Shown in pieces: positions 43,319 to 51,275 of a stretch of DNA of 56,993 nucleotides (the stretch's first letter is position 1; each line of letters begins with the position of its first letter). The translations under genes and the position numbers were made by a program. The notes beneath the pieces were generated by a model. It was not told the origin of the DNA. It did not search any database and saw only the letters and a list, made by a program, of their open reading frames with translations. This DNA is from Nitrospirota bacterium (GTDB taxonomy: Bacteria; Nitrospirota; Thermodesulfovibrionia; Thermodesulfovibrionales; JdFR-88), in NCBI GenBank assembly GCA_021789555.1, contig JAJYJK010000001.1, positions 147,823 through 204,815 on the forward strand. The letters run 5' to 3'.

Positions 43319-43513
43319 ATGCTCTGCTGTTATGCCGGACTGGACAAGGAAAAACTGGACGAGCTGCAGAAACTCGAAAAGAAACTGGGCAAGACCCTGC
43401 TTGCATTTCAGTGCCACGACACAAAGATGGAAAAGCTCAACCAGACGGAGATGTCGGAAATCCAGGAACTGGAGAAGAGACTGGGTTTCCAGCTTGTGGC
43501 GGTACAAAAATAG
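43319..43513 (+). CDS. 64-residue protein with a duplicated coiled motif, function unknown
   Basis: The protein starts MLCCYAGLDKEKLDELQKLE and has no signal or membrane segment. A motif of about 20 residues occurs twice: LDELQKLEKKLGKTLLAFQ (about 14-32) and MSEIQELEKRLGFQLVAVQ (about 45-63). The segment between holds CHDTK. Cysteines are at residues 3, 4 and about 33. The ATG at 43319 is favoured by a GGGGGGCG stretch about 9 nt upstream; an earlier in-frame start at 43208 would add 37 unlikely basic residues. It lies 138 bp after the RND permease and may belong to that operon, so a metal-binding role is possible but speculative. Confidence 0.7.
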   Translation: MLCCYAGLDKEKLDELQKLEKKLGKTLLAFQCHDTKMEKLNQTEMSEIQELEKRLGFQLVAVQK

Positions 43514-43534
43514 AGGAAATGACGAACAGCGGCG

Positions 43535-44623
43535 CTAATCCCCGCCGTTTTTTAAGACATACCCTGTAACGAGCATATCCTCGTCCACTTTTTTTATAGT
43601 TAAATCCCTCAACCGCCAGGCGTCCTGGAGCCGGGCGGCCCCCTGCCCCGCTATCGCCGGGAACCGGGTGCCGCCGAGGATCTTCGGCCCGTAAAAAAAC
43701 ATCGCCTTGTCCACGACGCCCTCCTCAAAGGCGTGCGCATTGAGGCTTGAGCCGCCCTCTATGAGGACCGATGTAACGCCCATCGCGCCCAGTTTTTTCA
43801 TCAGCCATTCAAGCGAAAGCTGCCCCTTGAAGTTGATCGCCTCCACGCCCGCAGAGGCAAGCGCCGCGGGGAGCGTCTTCCTCGTCACAACGAACGTCGC
43901 GGGCGGGGTCATAAATATCTTCGAGGAAAGCGGGCTTCCAAGCTCCGGGTCTATGACAACGCGGATGGGGTTTTTGCCCCCCTTTGTCCTCGCGGTCATC
44001 TCCGGGTCGTCCGCCGCGACCGTGCCGACGGCCGTCAGTATCGCATCCACGCCGGAGCGCACGCGGTGGACAAGCCTTCTGGCAGCCTGGCCCGTTATCC
44101 ATTTGGACTGCCCGGCAGAGGTGGCAATCTTCCCGTCGAGGCTCATCGCCACCTTGAGCGTGACGAAAGGCGTCCCGGTGATTATGTATTTTATATACGC
44201 CTCATTGAGGATTTTTGTTTTGGCCTCCAGCACGCCGGTTTTTACCTCTATGCCCGCGCCCCTAAGCTCCTGCACCCCTTTGCCCGAGACTGCCGGATTG
44301 GGGTCCAGCATGGCCGCGACGACCTTCTTCACCCCGGAGCGGATTATCACGCCCGTGCATGGCGGCGTCCTTTTTTTAAGATGGCAGCAGGGCTCAAGCG
44401 AGACATAGAGCGCGGCCCCCCGCGCCCGCTCCCCGGCAAGCCCGAGCGCCACGGCCTCGGCATGGGGCGCACCCGCCCGCTCGTGGAAACCCTCCGCTAT
44501 CACCTTGCCCCCCTTGACCACCAGCGCGCCCACCATCGGGTTCGGGCTCGCGAGTCCCCAGCCCTTCATGGCCAGTTTCAGGGCCCTTGCCATGTATATC
44601 TCATCCTGATTTTTAAGGGGCAT
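43535..44623 (-). CDS. ribD: Bifunctional riboflavin deaminase/reductase RibD
   Basis: A protein of 362 residues. The deaminase half has zinc ligands in PHAEAVAL (H54, E56) and PCCHLKKRTPPC (C79 or C80, C89). The reductase half (about 150-360) has VTLKVAMSLDGKIAT, ADDPEMTAR and SVLIEGGSSLNAHAF. It carries out the second and third steps of riboflavin synthesis. No other rib gene and no FMN riboswitch is beside it. Its 3' end is 21 bp from the convergent small protein gene. Confidence 0.96.
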   Translation of the reverse strand: MPLKNQDEIYMARALKLAMKGWGLASPNPMVGALVVKGGKVIAEGFHERAGAPHAEAVALGLAGERARGAALYVSLEPCCHLKKRTPPCTGVIIRSGVKKVVAAMLDPNPAVSGKGVQELRGAGIEVKTGVLEAKTKILNEAYIKYIITGTPFVTLKVAMSLDGKIATSAGQSKWITGQAARRLVHRVRSGVDAILTAVGTVAADDPEMTARTKGGKNPIRVVIDPELGSPLSSKIFMTPPATFVVTRKTLPAALASAGVEAINFKGQLSLEWLMKKLGAMGVTSVLIEGGSSLNAHAFEEGVVDKAMFFYGPKILGGTRFPAIAGQGAARLQDAWRLRDLTIKKVDEDMLVTGYVLKNGGD

Positions 44624-44844
44624 CGAAAAAGAATAACATAAAAATAGCAGTTCGTTACCAGGCGATGGCGGCTTTGAACGCCGCCCATTTACCTGCCTGC
44701 CTTATTCATTCGGTCAGGCCGTTCCGGGCGTAAGCCGAAAAGGCCGTTAAGGCCGCCTCAAAGAGCGATTGCCTCGTTTTTTGGGTGCGGCGTCTCTTGT
44801 CCGTCGGCTTCTTCCCTCATTCATAAGGACAGGCAGGCAGGGGC
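44624..44844. other. Gene-free stretch upstream of ribD and thrS
   Basis: It contains a 6-bp hairpin (GGCGGC/GCCGCC, 44667-44685). It also holds a loose inverted repeat built from CCTGCCTGCC...TTAT (from about 44692) and ATAAGG...AGGCAGGCAGG (to about 44842), 110 bp apart, which resembles a degraded mobile-element end. No protein or known RNA is visible. Confidence 0.4.
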
Positions 44845-44956
44845 GGCCCGGGTGCGGTTGGCGGTGAGCGAAACGCGCCCTGCGGGCTGACGTGGAGCAT
44901 GCGGAGTGTGCGGCCCGCATTGGCGCGGGCAGCGAACCGTCAACCGCACCCGGGCC
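44845..44956. repeat. 112-bp quasi-palindrome able to form a long hairpin
   Basis: Arms 44845-44860 and 44941-44956 are perfect 16-bp inverted repeats (GGCCCGGGTGCGGTTG). Pairing continues inward with 5 more pairs (one G-U), then CGCGCC/GGCGCG (44874-44879 with 44922-44927) and TGCGGGC/GCCCGCA (44881-44887 with 44913-44919). It ends 15 bp before the thrS -35 box, so it is probably outside the main thrS transcript. Confidence 0.75.
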
Positions 44957-44971
44957 AGGTAAAGCGAAAGA

Positions 44972-44999
44972 TTGAAAAAACACGGCAAAAACATATAAT
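44972..44999 (+). promoter_or_regulatory. Sigma-70 promoter of the thrS-infC-rpmI-rplT operon
   Basis: TTGAAA (44972-44977) and TATAAT (44994-44999) are spaced by 16 bp. The expected transcript start at about 45006 gives a leader of about 26 nt containing the GGAGG of thrS. Confidence 0.7.
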
Positions 45000-45031
45000 A
45001 TATCTGTCATTTTGTGCTGGAGGACTGAAAA

Positions 45032-46939
45032 ATCAGGCTCGTAATCGACGATAAGGAGTTTCCGGTAAGAGACGCCGCCGAGGCCGAAATGCTTTTGCGG
45101 GAAAACCGGGTTTTTGCCGTGGCTGTCGGCGGCGAACCAAAAGACCTCTCGGTCATGGGGCGGATGGGCGCCGGAGAGCTGGAAGACATCGAGGGCCTGA
45201 CGTTTTCCTCCACGGCCGGCAAAGCGGTCTACAGGCACAGCGCGTCCCACATACTCGCCCATGCCGTAAAGGAGCTTTTCCCGGATGCGAAACTCGCCAT
45301 AGGACCGGCGACCGCCGAGGGGTTTTACTATGATTTCGACATCCACGTCCCTTTTACGCCCGCTGACCTCGAGGCGATAGAAAAACGTATGCTCGAACTG
45401 ATCAAAAAAAATTCGCCCTTTATCCGGAAGGAGATTTCAAAGACGGAAGCGGCGGAGATATTCGGCCGGATGGGCGAGACCTATAAGGCGGAGCTGCTCC
45501 AGGACATTGCCTCCGGTGAGACCGTCTCCATCTACGAGGAAGGCGGGTTCGTAGACCTCTGCCGCGGGCCGCACGTCCCGAATACGGGACGGATAAAGGC
45601 GGTAAAACTCCTCTCCATTGCGGGGGCCTACTGGCGCGGCGATGAGAAGCGAAAGATGCTCCAGCGCATCTACGGCACGGCCTTCGACAGCAAAGAGGAG
45701 CTTAAGAAATACCTGGAGTTCCTGGAGGAGGTAAAAAAACGCGACCACAGGAAGCTCGGCCGGGAACTGGACCTCTTCAGCATCAACGAGGAGATAGGCG
45801 CCGGCCTCATCCTCTGGCACCCCAATGGGGCGATCATCAGGAAGACGATAGAGGATTTTTGGCGCGACGAGCACCTGAAGGCGGATTACAAGCTCCTGTT
45901 CTCGCCGCATATGGCCAGGTTGGACCTCTGGAGGAAGAGCGGCCACTGGGATTTCTACAGGGAAAATATGTACAGCCCGATGGAGGTGGAGGGCATGGAA
46001 TACGAGATAAAGCCCATGAACTGCCCCTTCCACTTGGCCGTCTATAAAAGCGGCCTGAAAAGCTACCGGGACCTGCCCGTAAGATACGCCGAGCTGGGCA
46101 CCGTCTACCGCTTCGAGCGCTCCGGCGTCCTTCACGGGCTCATGCGTGTAAGGGGTTTCACACAGGACGACGCGCACATCTTCGCGCGCGAAGACCAGTT
46201 GGAAGGCGAGATATTAAATATCCTGGACTTCACGCTCTTCATCTTAAACACCTTCGGGTTTGAAGAATATGACGTCTACCTCTCCACGAGGCCGGAAAAA
46301 TACGTCGGCTCGCCTGAGAACTGGGAGCTTGCCACCAAGGCCCTGAGACTTGCGCTTGAGGCAAAGGGGCTAAAATACGACATAGACCCCGGCGAGGGCG
46401 TCTTCTACGGTCCGAAGATAGATATAAAGGTGAAGGACTCCCTTGGAAGGGCATGGCAGTGCAGCACCATACAGGTCGACTTCAACAACCCCGAGAGGTT
46501 CGACGTCTCCTACAGGGGGACCGACGGGAAAGAGCACAGGCCCATAATGATACACAGGGCGCTCATGGGCTCGCTGGAGCGCTTTTTCGGCATCCTCATA
46601 GAGCATTATGCCGGGGACTTCCCGCTCTGGCTCGCCCCGGCGCAGGTGGAGGTGCTGACAATCGCCGAGCGGCACATCGAGTTTGCCGGCAGCGTATCCG
46701 CAGCCCTGAGGAAAGAGGGCATCAGGGTGCAGGAGAATTTCGAAAACGAGAAAATAGGCTATAAAATTAGGCACTCGGCAATGCGAAAAGTGCCATATTC
46801 GGTTATAATAGGCGATAAGGAAACTGAGTCGGGAGGGGCTGCGCTTTCCGCGAGGAAAAAAAACGGCGAGTCCATAGGCCCTTTCCCGATCGCCGGACTT
46901 ATCGATTTTTTAACGGAAGAAATCAAAACCCGGAGGTGA
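45032..46939 (+). CDS. thrS: Threonyl-tRNA synthetase, apparent AUC start
   Basis: A protein of 635 residues from the chosen start. A short TGS domain (IRLVIDDKEFPVRDAAEAEM) is followed by the second additional domain (HSASHILAHAVKELFPDAKL; GGFVDLCRGPHVP). The class II core has the zinc Cys in MKPMNCPFHL-type sequence, then GLMRVRGFTQDDAHIF, and an anticodon domain. The TGS strand runs upstream of the first ATG (45089), and a stop lies at 45026-45028. The only codons between are AAA and ATC. GGAGG at 45019-45023 is 8 nt from the ATC, so I place the start at ATC 45032. Starting at 45089 would cut off half of the TGS domain. Confidence 0.9.
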   Translation: MRLVIDDKEFPVRDAAEAEMLLRENRVFAVAVGGEPKDLSVMGRMGAGELEDIEGLTFSSTAGKAVYRHSASHILAHAVKELFPDAKLAIGPATAEGFYYDFDIHVPFTPADLEAIEKRMLELIKKNSPFIRKEISKTEAAEIFGRMGETYKAELLQDIASGETVSIYEEGGFVDLCRGPHVPNTGRIKAVKLLSIAGAYWRGDEKRKMLQRIYGTAFDSKEELKKYLEFLEEVKKRDHRKLGRELDLFSINEEIGAGLILWHPNGAIIRKTIEDFWRDEHLKADYKLLFSPHMARLDLWRKSGHWDFYRENMYSPMEVEGMEYEIKPMNCPFHLAVYKSGLKSYRDLPVRYAELGTVYRFERSGVLHGLMRVRGFTQDDAHIFAREDQLEGEILNILDFTLFILNTFGFEEYDVYLSTRPEKYVGSPENWELATKALRLALEAKGLKYDIDPGEGVFYGPKIDIKVKDSLGRAWQCSTIQVDFNNPERFDVSYRGTDGKEHRPIMIHRALMGSLERFFGILIEHYAGDFPLWLAPAQVEVLTIAERHIEFAGSVSAALRKEGIRVQENFENEKIGYKIRHSAMRKVPYSVIIGDKETESGGAALSARKKNGESIGPFPIAGLIDFLTEEIKTRR

Positions 46940-46943
46940 TAAT

Positions 46944-47438
46944 ATACAGAAAGATATCAGGGTAAATGAGAAGATAAGGTCGAGGGAAGTGCGTCTGGTA
47001 GACGCCGAAGGCAGGCAGTTGGGCGTAACCGGCATATCGGAGGCCCTGAGGAAGGCCGAGGAAAGCGGTCTGGACCTGGTCGAGGTCGCCCCGCAGGCGG
47101 TCCCCCCGGTGTGCAGGATAATGGACTTCGGCAAATACAAGTACCAGATCAGCAAAAAATCGACTCAGAAAAAGACCTTGGGGGTAAAAGAGGTAAAGAT
47201 AAGGATGCGCATAGACGCCCATGACCTCGAACTGAAGGCCAGGAACATACGGAGGTTCCTGGACGAAGGCAACAAGGCCAAGATCACCATGTACTTCAGG
47301 GGCAGGGAGATCGTGAGACCAGAGCTGGGCATGAACGTCTTTAAGAAGCTCACGGAGATGCTGCCCGGGAAATTCCAGGTGGAGCAGGCCGCGCGCCTCG
47401 AGGGAAACCATATAACGATGATCCTGGGCCCGAAATAA
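46944..47438 (+). CDS. infC: Translation initiation factor IF-3, apparent AUA start
   Basis: A protein of 164 residues. The conserved IF-3 N terminus (QKDIRVNEKIRSREVRLVDA) lies upstream of any ATG, GTG or TTG. GGAGG (46932-46936) is 7 nt from an ATA at 46944, the only reasonable start; a GTG at 46989 would remove 15 conserved residues. IF-3 rejects non-AUG starts, and infC genes of many bacteria use AUU, AUC, AUA or CUG for self-repression. The linker and C-terminal domain (VKEVKIRMRIDAHDLELKARN; FRGREIVRPELG) are normal. The Shine-Dalgarno touches the thrS stop, so the two are coupled. Confidence 0.95.
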   Translation: MQKDIRVNEKIRSREVRLVDAEGRQLGVTGISEALRKAEESGLDLVEVAPQAVPPVCRIMDFGKYKYQISKKSTQKKTLGVKEVKIRMRIDAHDLELKARNIRRFLDEGNKAKITMYFRGREIVRPELGMNVFKKLTEMLPGKFQVEQAARLEGNHITMILGPK

Positions 47439-47462
47439 AGGCGGGGATCCTGGGCCCGAAAT
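47420..47462 (+). repeat. Direct repeat duplicating the infC 3' end
   Basis: A 17-bp sequence, GATCCTGGGCCCGAAAT, occurs at 47420-47436 (end of infC, followed by AA to give its stop) and again at 47446-47462 (followed by GA, giving a second in-frame-like stop). The unit is 26 bp. Because GGGCCC is self-complementary, the two copies can also pair with each other as a stem in the infC-rpmI spacer. Confidence 0.9.
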
Positions 47463-47500
47463 GAAGTTTTTTTCTTTTTTAGTGAGGAGGCTTGATAAAG

Positions 47501-47695
47501 ATGCCAAAACAGAAGACGCACAGAGGGGCCGCAAAGAGGTTCAAGATCACGGGCAGCGGGAAGGTTAAGACCTGGAACGGTTTTAAGAGCCACCTGCTTA
47601 CCGGAAAGACGAGGAAGAGAAAGAGGAATCTGAGGAAGGCCTCTGTCCTCTCCGGCGCCATCGCAAAAAACACAAAAAGACTTCTTAACGCATAG
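47501..47695 (+). CDS. rpmI: Ribosomal protein bL35
   Basis: A protein of 64 residues starting [20 protein letters not shown], with the basic C-terminal [15 protein letters not shown]. The ATG at 47501 stands 10 nt after GAGGAGG; a TTG at 47492 is too close to that Shine-Dalgarno. It is followed by rplT after 13 bp, the universal infC-rpmI-rplT order. Confidence 0.97.
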   Translation: MPKQKTHRGAAKRFKITGSGKVKTWNGFKSHLLTGKTRKRKRNLRKASVLSGAIAKNTKRLLNA

Positions 47696-47708
47696 GAGGA
47701 TTTTTTAG

Positions 47709-48068
47709 ATGCCTAGAGCAAAGGGCGGTTTCAAGACCAGAAGAAGAAGGAAAAAAGTCCTGGAGGCGGCGAAGGGCTTTTACGGCGGCCGAAGCCGGCT
47801 TTTCAGGGTGGCCACCGAGGCCGTCGATACCGCCCTGGGCCACGCCTTCGCGCACAGAAAGACGAAGAAAAGGGATTTTCGCGCCCTCTGGATAGCGAGG
47901 ATAAACGCGGCTGCCAGGCAAAACGGCATATCCTACAGCCAGCTCATGTCCGGCATGAAGAAGGCCGACATCAGCCTGAACCGCAAGGTCCTCGCCGACA
48001 TGGCCGCAACCAACCCGGAAACCTTCGAAAAACTCGTCCAGACAGTGAGGCAGAAGCTCGCTTCCTGA
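47709..48068 (+). CDS. rplT: Ribosomal protein bL20
   Basis: A protein of 119 residues. PRAKGGFKTRRRRKKVLEAAKGFYGGRSRLFRVA is typical, as is the tail with LNRKVLADMA. bL20 organises 23S rRNA early in assembly and represses its own operon in other bacteria by binding a leader that mimics 23S rRNA. GGAGG lies 9 nt before the ATG. The stop shares one base with the pheS start (TGATG). Confidence 0.97.
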   Translation: MPRAKGGFKTRRRRKKVLEAAKGFYGGRSRLFRVATEAVDTALGHAFAHRKTKKRDFRALWIARINAAARQNGISYSQLMSGMKKADISLNRKVLADMAATNPETFEKLVQTVRQKLAS

Positions 48069-49078
48069 TGGGCGGCGGAGATATCCGGGAATCCTTTCTG
48101 AATGAACTGGCCCCGGTAAAGACAATCGGCGACCTGGAGCAGCTGAGGGTCCGGTACCTGGGCAAGAAAGGGATACTGACGGCGGAGCTTAAAAAATTGG
48201 GCGGGCTGCCGCCCGAGGAAAGGCGCTCCGCCGGCGCGCTCCTGAATGAGACGAAAATCTTCGTCGAGGCCGAGCTTGCCGCGAGAAAAGAGGAACTGAA
48301 AGAGCTCGATCTCCGAGAGAAATTCGCCTCTCAGGCCATCGATGTGACCCTGCCCGGAAAGTACACGCCCCCCGGCAGGACCCATCCCATCATTCGCGTC
48401 ATGAGGGAGGCCACATCCATCTTCGTCGCCATGGGCTTTTCAGTCGAGGAAGGGCCGGAGGTGGAGCTGGATTACTACAATTTCGAGGCCCTGAATATCC
48501 CGAAGGAGCACCCGGCAAGGGAGATGCAGGACACCTTCTACGTCAGCCCGGACATAGTCCTGAGGACGCACACCTCCCCCGTGCAGGTGCGCGTGATGCA
48601 GCGGAAAAAGCCGCCCGTGAAATTCATCGCCCCGGGGAAAGTCTACAGGTGCGATGCGGACATCTCCCATACGCCGATGTTCCATCAGATAGAGGGTTTC
48701 ATGGTGGCAGACGACATCTCCTTCTCCCACCTCAAGGCGGTCCTCGAATCCTTCCTGCACCGGATTTTCTCCCCCGATGTGCCCGTGCGGTTCAGGCCGA
48801 GTTATTTCCCGTTCACGGAGCCGTCGGCGGAAGTGGACATAGGCTGCATATTCTGCAAGGGCACGGGCTGCAGGACCTGCAAGGGCACGGGCTGGATAGA
48901 GATACTTGGCGCCGGGATGGTCCACCCGCATGTCCTTCAGATGGTCGGCTACGATGCGCGGATCTACTCCGGGTTCGCCTTCGGCATCGGCATGGAGCGC
49001 ATAGCTATGCTCAAATATTCGATAGACGACATCAGGCTCTTCTTCGAAAACGACCTTCGGTTTCTTGGTCAGTTTTGA
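48068..49078 (+). CDS. pheS: Phenylalanyl-tRNA synthetase alpha subunit
   Basis: A protein of 336 residues. An N-terminal coiled coil that binds tRNA (about 20-85) is followed by the class II core with FSVEEGPEVELDYYNFEALN, EMQDTFYV, LRTHTSPVQVR and SYFPFTEPSAEVDI. A Cys pair insert, CIFCKGTGCRTCKGTGW, is shared by many PheS proteins. The last segment GIGMERIAMLKYSIDDIR is conserved. It is translationally coupled to rplT. Confidence 0.97.
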   Translation: MGGGDIRESFLNELAPVKTIGDLEQLRVRYLGKKGILTAELKKLGGLPPEERRSAGALLNETKIFVEAELAARKEELKELDLREKFASQAIDVTLPGKYTPPGRTHPIIRVMREATSIFVAMGFSVEEGPEVELDYYNFEALNIPKEHPAREMQDTFYVSPDIVLRTHTSPVQVRVMQRKKPPVKFIAPGKVYRCDADISHTPMFHQIEGFMVADDISFSHLKAVLESFLHRIFSPDVPVRFRPSYFPFTEPSAEVDIGCIFCKGTGCRTCKGTGWIEILGAGMVHPHVLQMVGYDARIYSGFAFGIGMERIAMLKYSIDDIRLFFENDLRFLGQF

Positions 49079-49096
49079 ATGAAAGGAAATTTCTGA

Positions 49097-51175
49097 ATGA
49101 GGGTCCCCTTCGGCTGGCTCCAGGAATTCATAAACCCCGGCATAAGCGTCGAGGGGACCGCCCATCTGCTTACGATGAGCGGCCTCGAGGTGGAGGCGCT
49201 TGAGACCGACGGCGACGACGTGGTCCTGGTGATAAACGTGACCCCGAACAGGGCGGACTGCCTGAGCGTCCTCGGGATAGCGCGGGAGCTTTCCGTCCTT
49301 ACCGGCGCTCCCCTGAATTTGCCTTTTCCACCCGCCGGGGCAAAACCCCCCGTAATAAAACCCGTCCCCGCATCCGAAATCGCGGTTGAGATAAGAAACA
49401 CCGGGCTTTGCCGCAGATACGCGGGCAGGGTCATAAAAAACACAAGGACGGGCCCCGGACCGGAATGGATGGCCAGGAGGCTTGAGGCGTGCGGACTGAG
49501 GCCGATAAACAACATCGTCGACGTTACGAATTATGTGCTCCTGGAGCTTGGCCATCCCCTGCACGCCTTCGATTTAAATACGCTCAAGGGCGGCCGCATC
49601 GTTGTCGACACGGCCGACAATGTTTACCAGAAGATAAAGACCCTGGACGGAGTGGAGAGAAAACTGCCCGCCGGGGCCCTGGTCATAGCCGACGCGGAAG
49701 GGCCGGTTGCGCTCGCCGGCATAATGGGCGGCGCCAATACCGAGGTTGAGGACTCGACCCGGGACATATTCCTGGAGGCCGCCTGGTTCGAGCCGCGCAA
49801 TATAAGAAAGACGGCCAGGGCGCTTGGCCTCGCCTCGGAGTCCTCCTACAGGTTCGAGCGCGGGGCGGACATCGAGATCATCCCCGCTGCCCTGGACAGG
49901 GCCGCTTCCCTCATGGAGGAGCTTGCGGGCGGCGCGCTGGAGGGCGCGGTCGACGTCTATCCGGTCAAGTACAGGGCTCCCTCCATAGAGTTTCGCGCGG
50001 ACAGGGTCAATAAGCTTCTGGGCGCGGAGATAGAAGAAGACGAAATGCTCCGCATACTAAACAGGCTGGGGTTTGCCGCTGAAAAGTCCCCGGGCGGCGC
50101 GATCTCGGCCTCCCCGCCGTCCTACAGGCTCGATGTCGAAGGCGAGGCCGACTGCGTCGAGGAAGTGGCCCGCATTCACGGGTATGACAAAATTCCATCG
50201 GTCCTCCCCTGCTCCAGGCTCTCTGCCGATGGCGCCGGCGCCAGGGAGGATTTCATAAGACTCGTGGGCGGCGTCATGAGGAAATCGGGTTACAGCGAGG
50301 CCGTAAACTACAGTTTCATGAACCCCCGCGCGCTCGAAAACCTTGCGCTGCCCCCGAATGATTTCAGAAGAAGCGCGGTAGTCCTTCTAAACCCGCTAAA
50401 ACAGGAGGAGTCGCTCCTGAGGACCACCGTCATCCCATCGCTCATTGAAAACCTCAGGCACAACCGGGAGCGCGGCCTCAAAAACATCAGGCTTGCCGAG
50501 ACGGCGAAGGTATTCATAAGGACAAATGAAGAGCAACTTCCTCTGGAACCCCTGAAGCTGGCGGGCATAGCCATCGAGCAGAGGACCCACAGTTTCTGGC
50601 GCGACGCCGCGGAGGATTTTTACCTGGCAAAGGGAGCGGTCGAGGCGCTCCTGGATGAACTGAGGATAAAAGACAGGCATTTCGCGCCCTCCGGCGAGCC
50701 GTTTCTGCATCCCGGGAAATCCGCGGATTTGATCGCTGGCGGAAGAAAGTGCGGTTATGTGGGCGTCCTTTCACCGGCGGCCGCGGAAAAGTTCGAGATC
50801 AGGGACAAGGAGGAGATAACCGTCTTCGAGCTGGACCTCGATGTCCTCCTGGGCCTCCTGCCCCCGCCCCCGGTCTATAAGCCGGTCCCGAAATTCCCCT
50901 ATATCGAGCGCGACCTCGCCATCGTCGTGGAGGGCGGCGTAAAGGCGGCCGATGTAATAAGATATATAAAAAACTACCCGTCGGAGTTCATAGAGGACGC
51001 AGTCGTCTTCGATCTCTACACGGGCGAAAAAGTGCCGGCGGGCAAAAAGAGCATGGCCTTCAACATAAGGTACAGGGCAAGCGGCAGGACGCTTACCGAA
51101 GACGAGATAGAAGTCATCCATGCCGGGCTCGTGAAAGACCTCCTCACCCACACCGGCGGCTCATTGAGGCAATAG
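49097..51175 (+). CDS. pheT: Phenylalanyl-tRNA synthetase beta subunit lacking the B2 tRNA-binding domain
   Basis: A protein of 692 residues; the usual form is about 790-800. The N terminus VPFGWLQEFINPGISVEGTA and LTMSGLEVEAL runs after a few residues into VINVTPNRADCLSVLGIARE. The OB-fold (EMAP-like, B2) region of about 100 residues that normally sits between these motifs is missing. The B3/4 editing domain, B5 domain, catalytic-like core and the C-terminal ferredoxin-fold anticodon domain (PKFPYIERDLAIVV) are all present. Both flanks read smoothly, so this is a clean domain loss and not a frameshift. AAGGA lies about 10 nt before the ATG. Confidence 0.95.
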   Translation: MRVPFGWLQEFINPGISVEGTAHLLTMSGLEVEALETDGDDVVLVINVTPNRADCLSVLGIARELSVLTGAPLNLPFPPAGAKPPVIKPVPASEIAVEIRNTGLCRRYAGRVIKNTRTGPGPEWMARRLEACGLRPINNIVDVTNYVLLELGHPLHAFDLNTLKGGRIVVDTADNVYQKIKTLDGVERKLPAGALVIADAEGPVALAGIMGGANTEVEDSTRDIFLEAAWFEPRNIRKTARALGLASESSYRFERGADIEIIPAALDRAASLMEELAGGALEGAVDVYPVKYRAPSIEFRADRVNKLLGAEIEEDEMLRILNRLGFAAEKSPGGAISASPPSYRLDVEGEADCVEEVARIHGYDKIPSVLPCSRLSADGAGAREDFIRLVGGVMRKSGYSEAVNYSFMNPRALENLALPPNDFRRSAVVLLNPLKQEESLLRTTVIPSLIENLRHNRERGLKNIRLAETAKVFIRTNEEQLPLEPLKLAGIAIEQRTHSFWRDAAEDFYLAKGAVEALLDELRIKDRHFAPSGEPFLHPGKSADLIAGGRKCGYVGVLSPAAAEKFEIRDKEEITVFELDLDVLLGLLPPPPVYKPVPKFPYIERDLAIVVEGGVKAADVIRYIKNYPSEFIEDAVVFDLYTGEKVPAGKKSMAFNIRYRASGRTLTEDEIEVIHAGLVKDLLTHTGGSLRQ

Positions 51176-51255
51176 CATTGTCGGGTTGCATTCGCTAACC
51201 AAAAAATTTTACTCTCTTTTCTTATACGGTCCCCCGCTCTGGATTTTTTGGGGGC

Positions 51256-51275
51256 TTGGGGGCAAAAGCCCCCAA
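51256..51275 (+). terminator. Strong hairpin after the pheT operon
   Basis: TTGGGGGC-AAAA-GCCCCCAA is a perfect 8-bp stem with a 4-nt loop, 80 bp past pheT. The T tract after it is poor, so termination efficiency is uncertain. Confidence 0.55.

Noticed and set aside
44845-45031. T-box leader before thrS
   Set aside because: No AGGGUGGNACCGCG-like antiterminator bulge, and the best promoter lies downstream of the large hairpin, so the hairpin is not in the leader.
45014-45034. Start of ThrS at GTG 45014 with read-through of an in-frame TGA four codons later (recoding or selenocysteine)
   Set aside because: TGA is used as a normal stop throughout the window, no selenocysteine-type structure follows, and the ATC start at ideal Shine-Dalgarno distance explains the data better.
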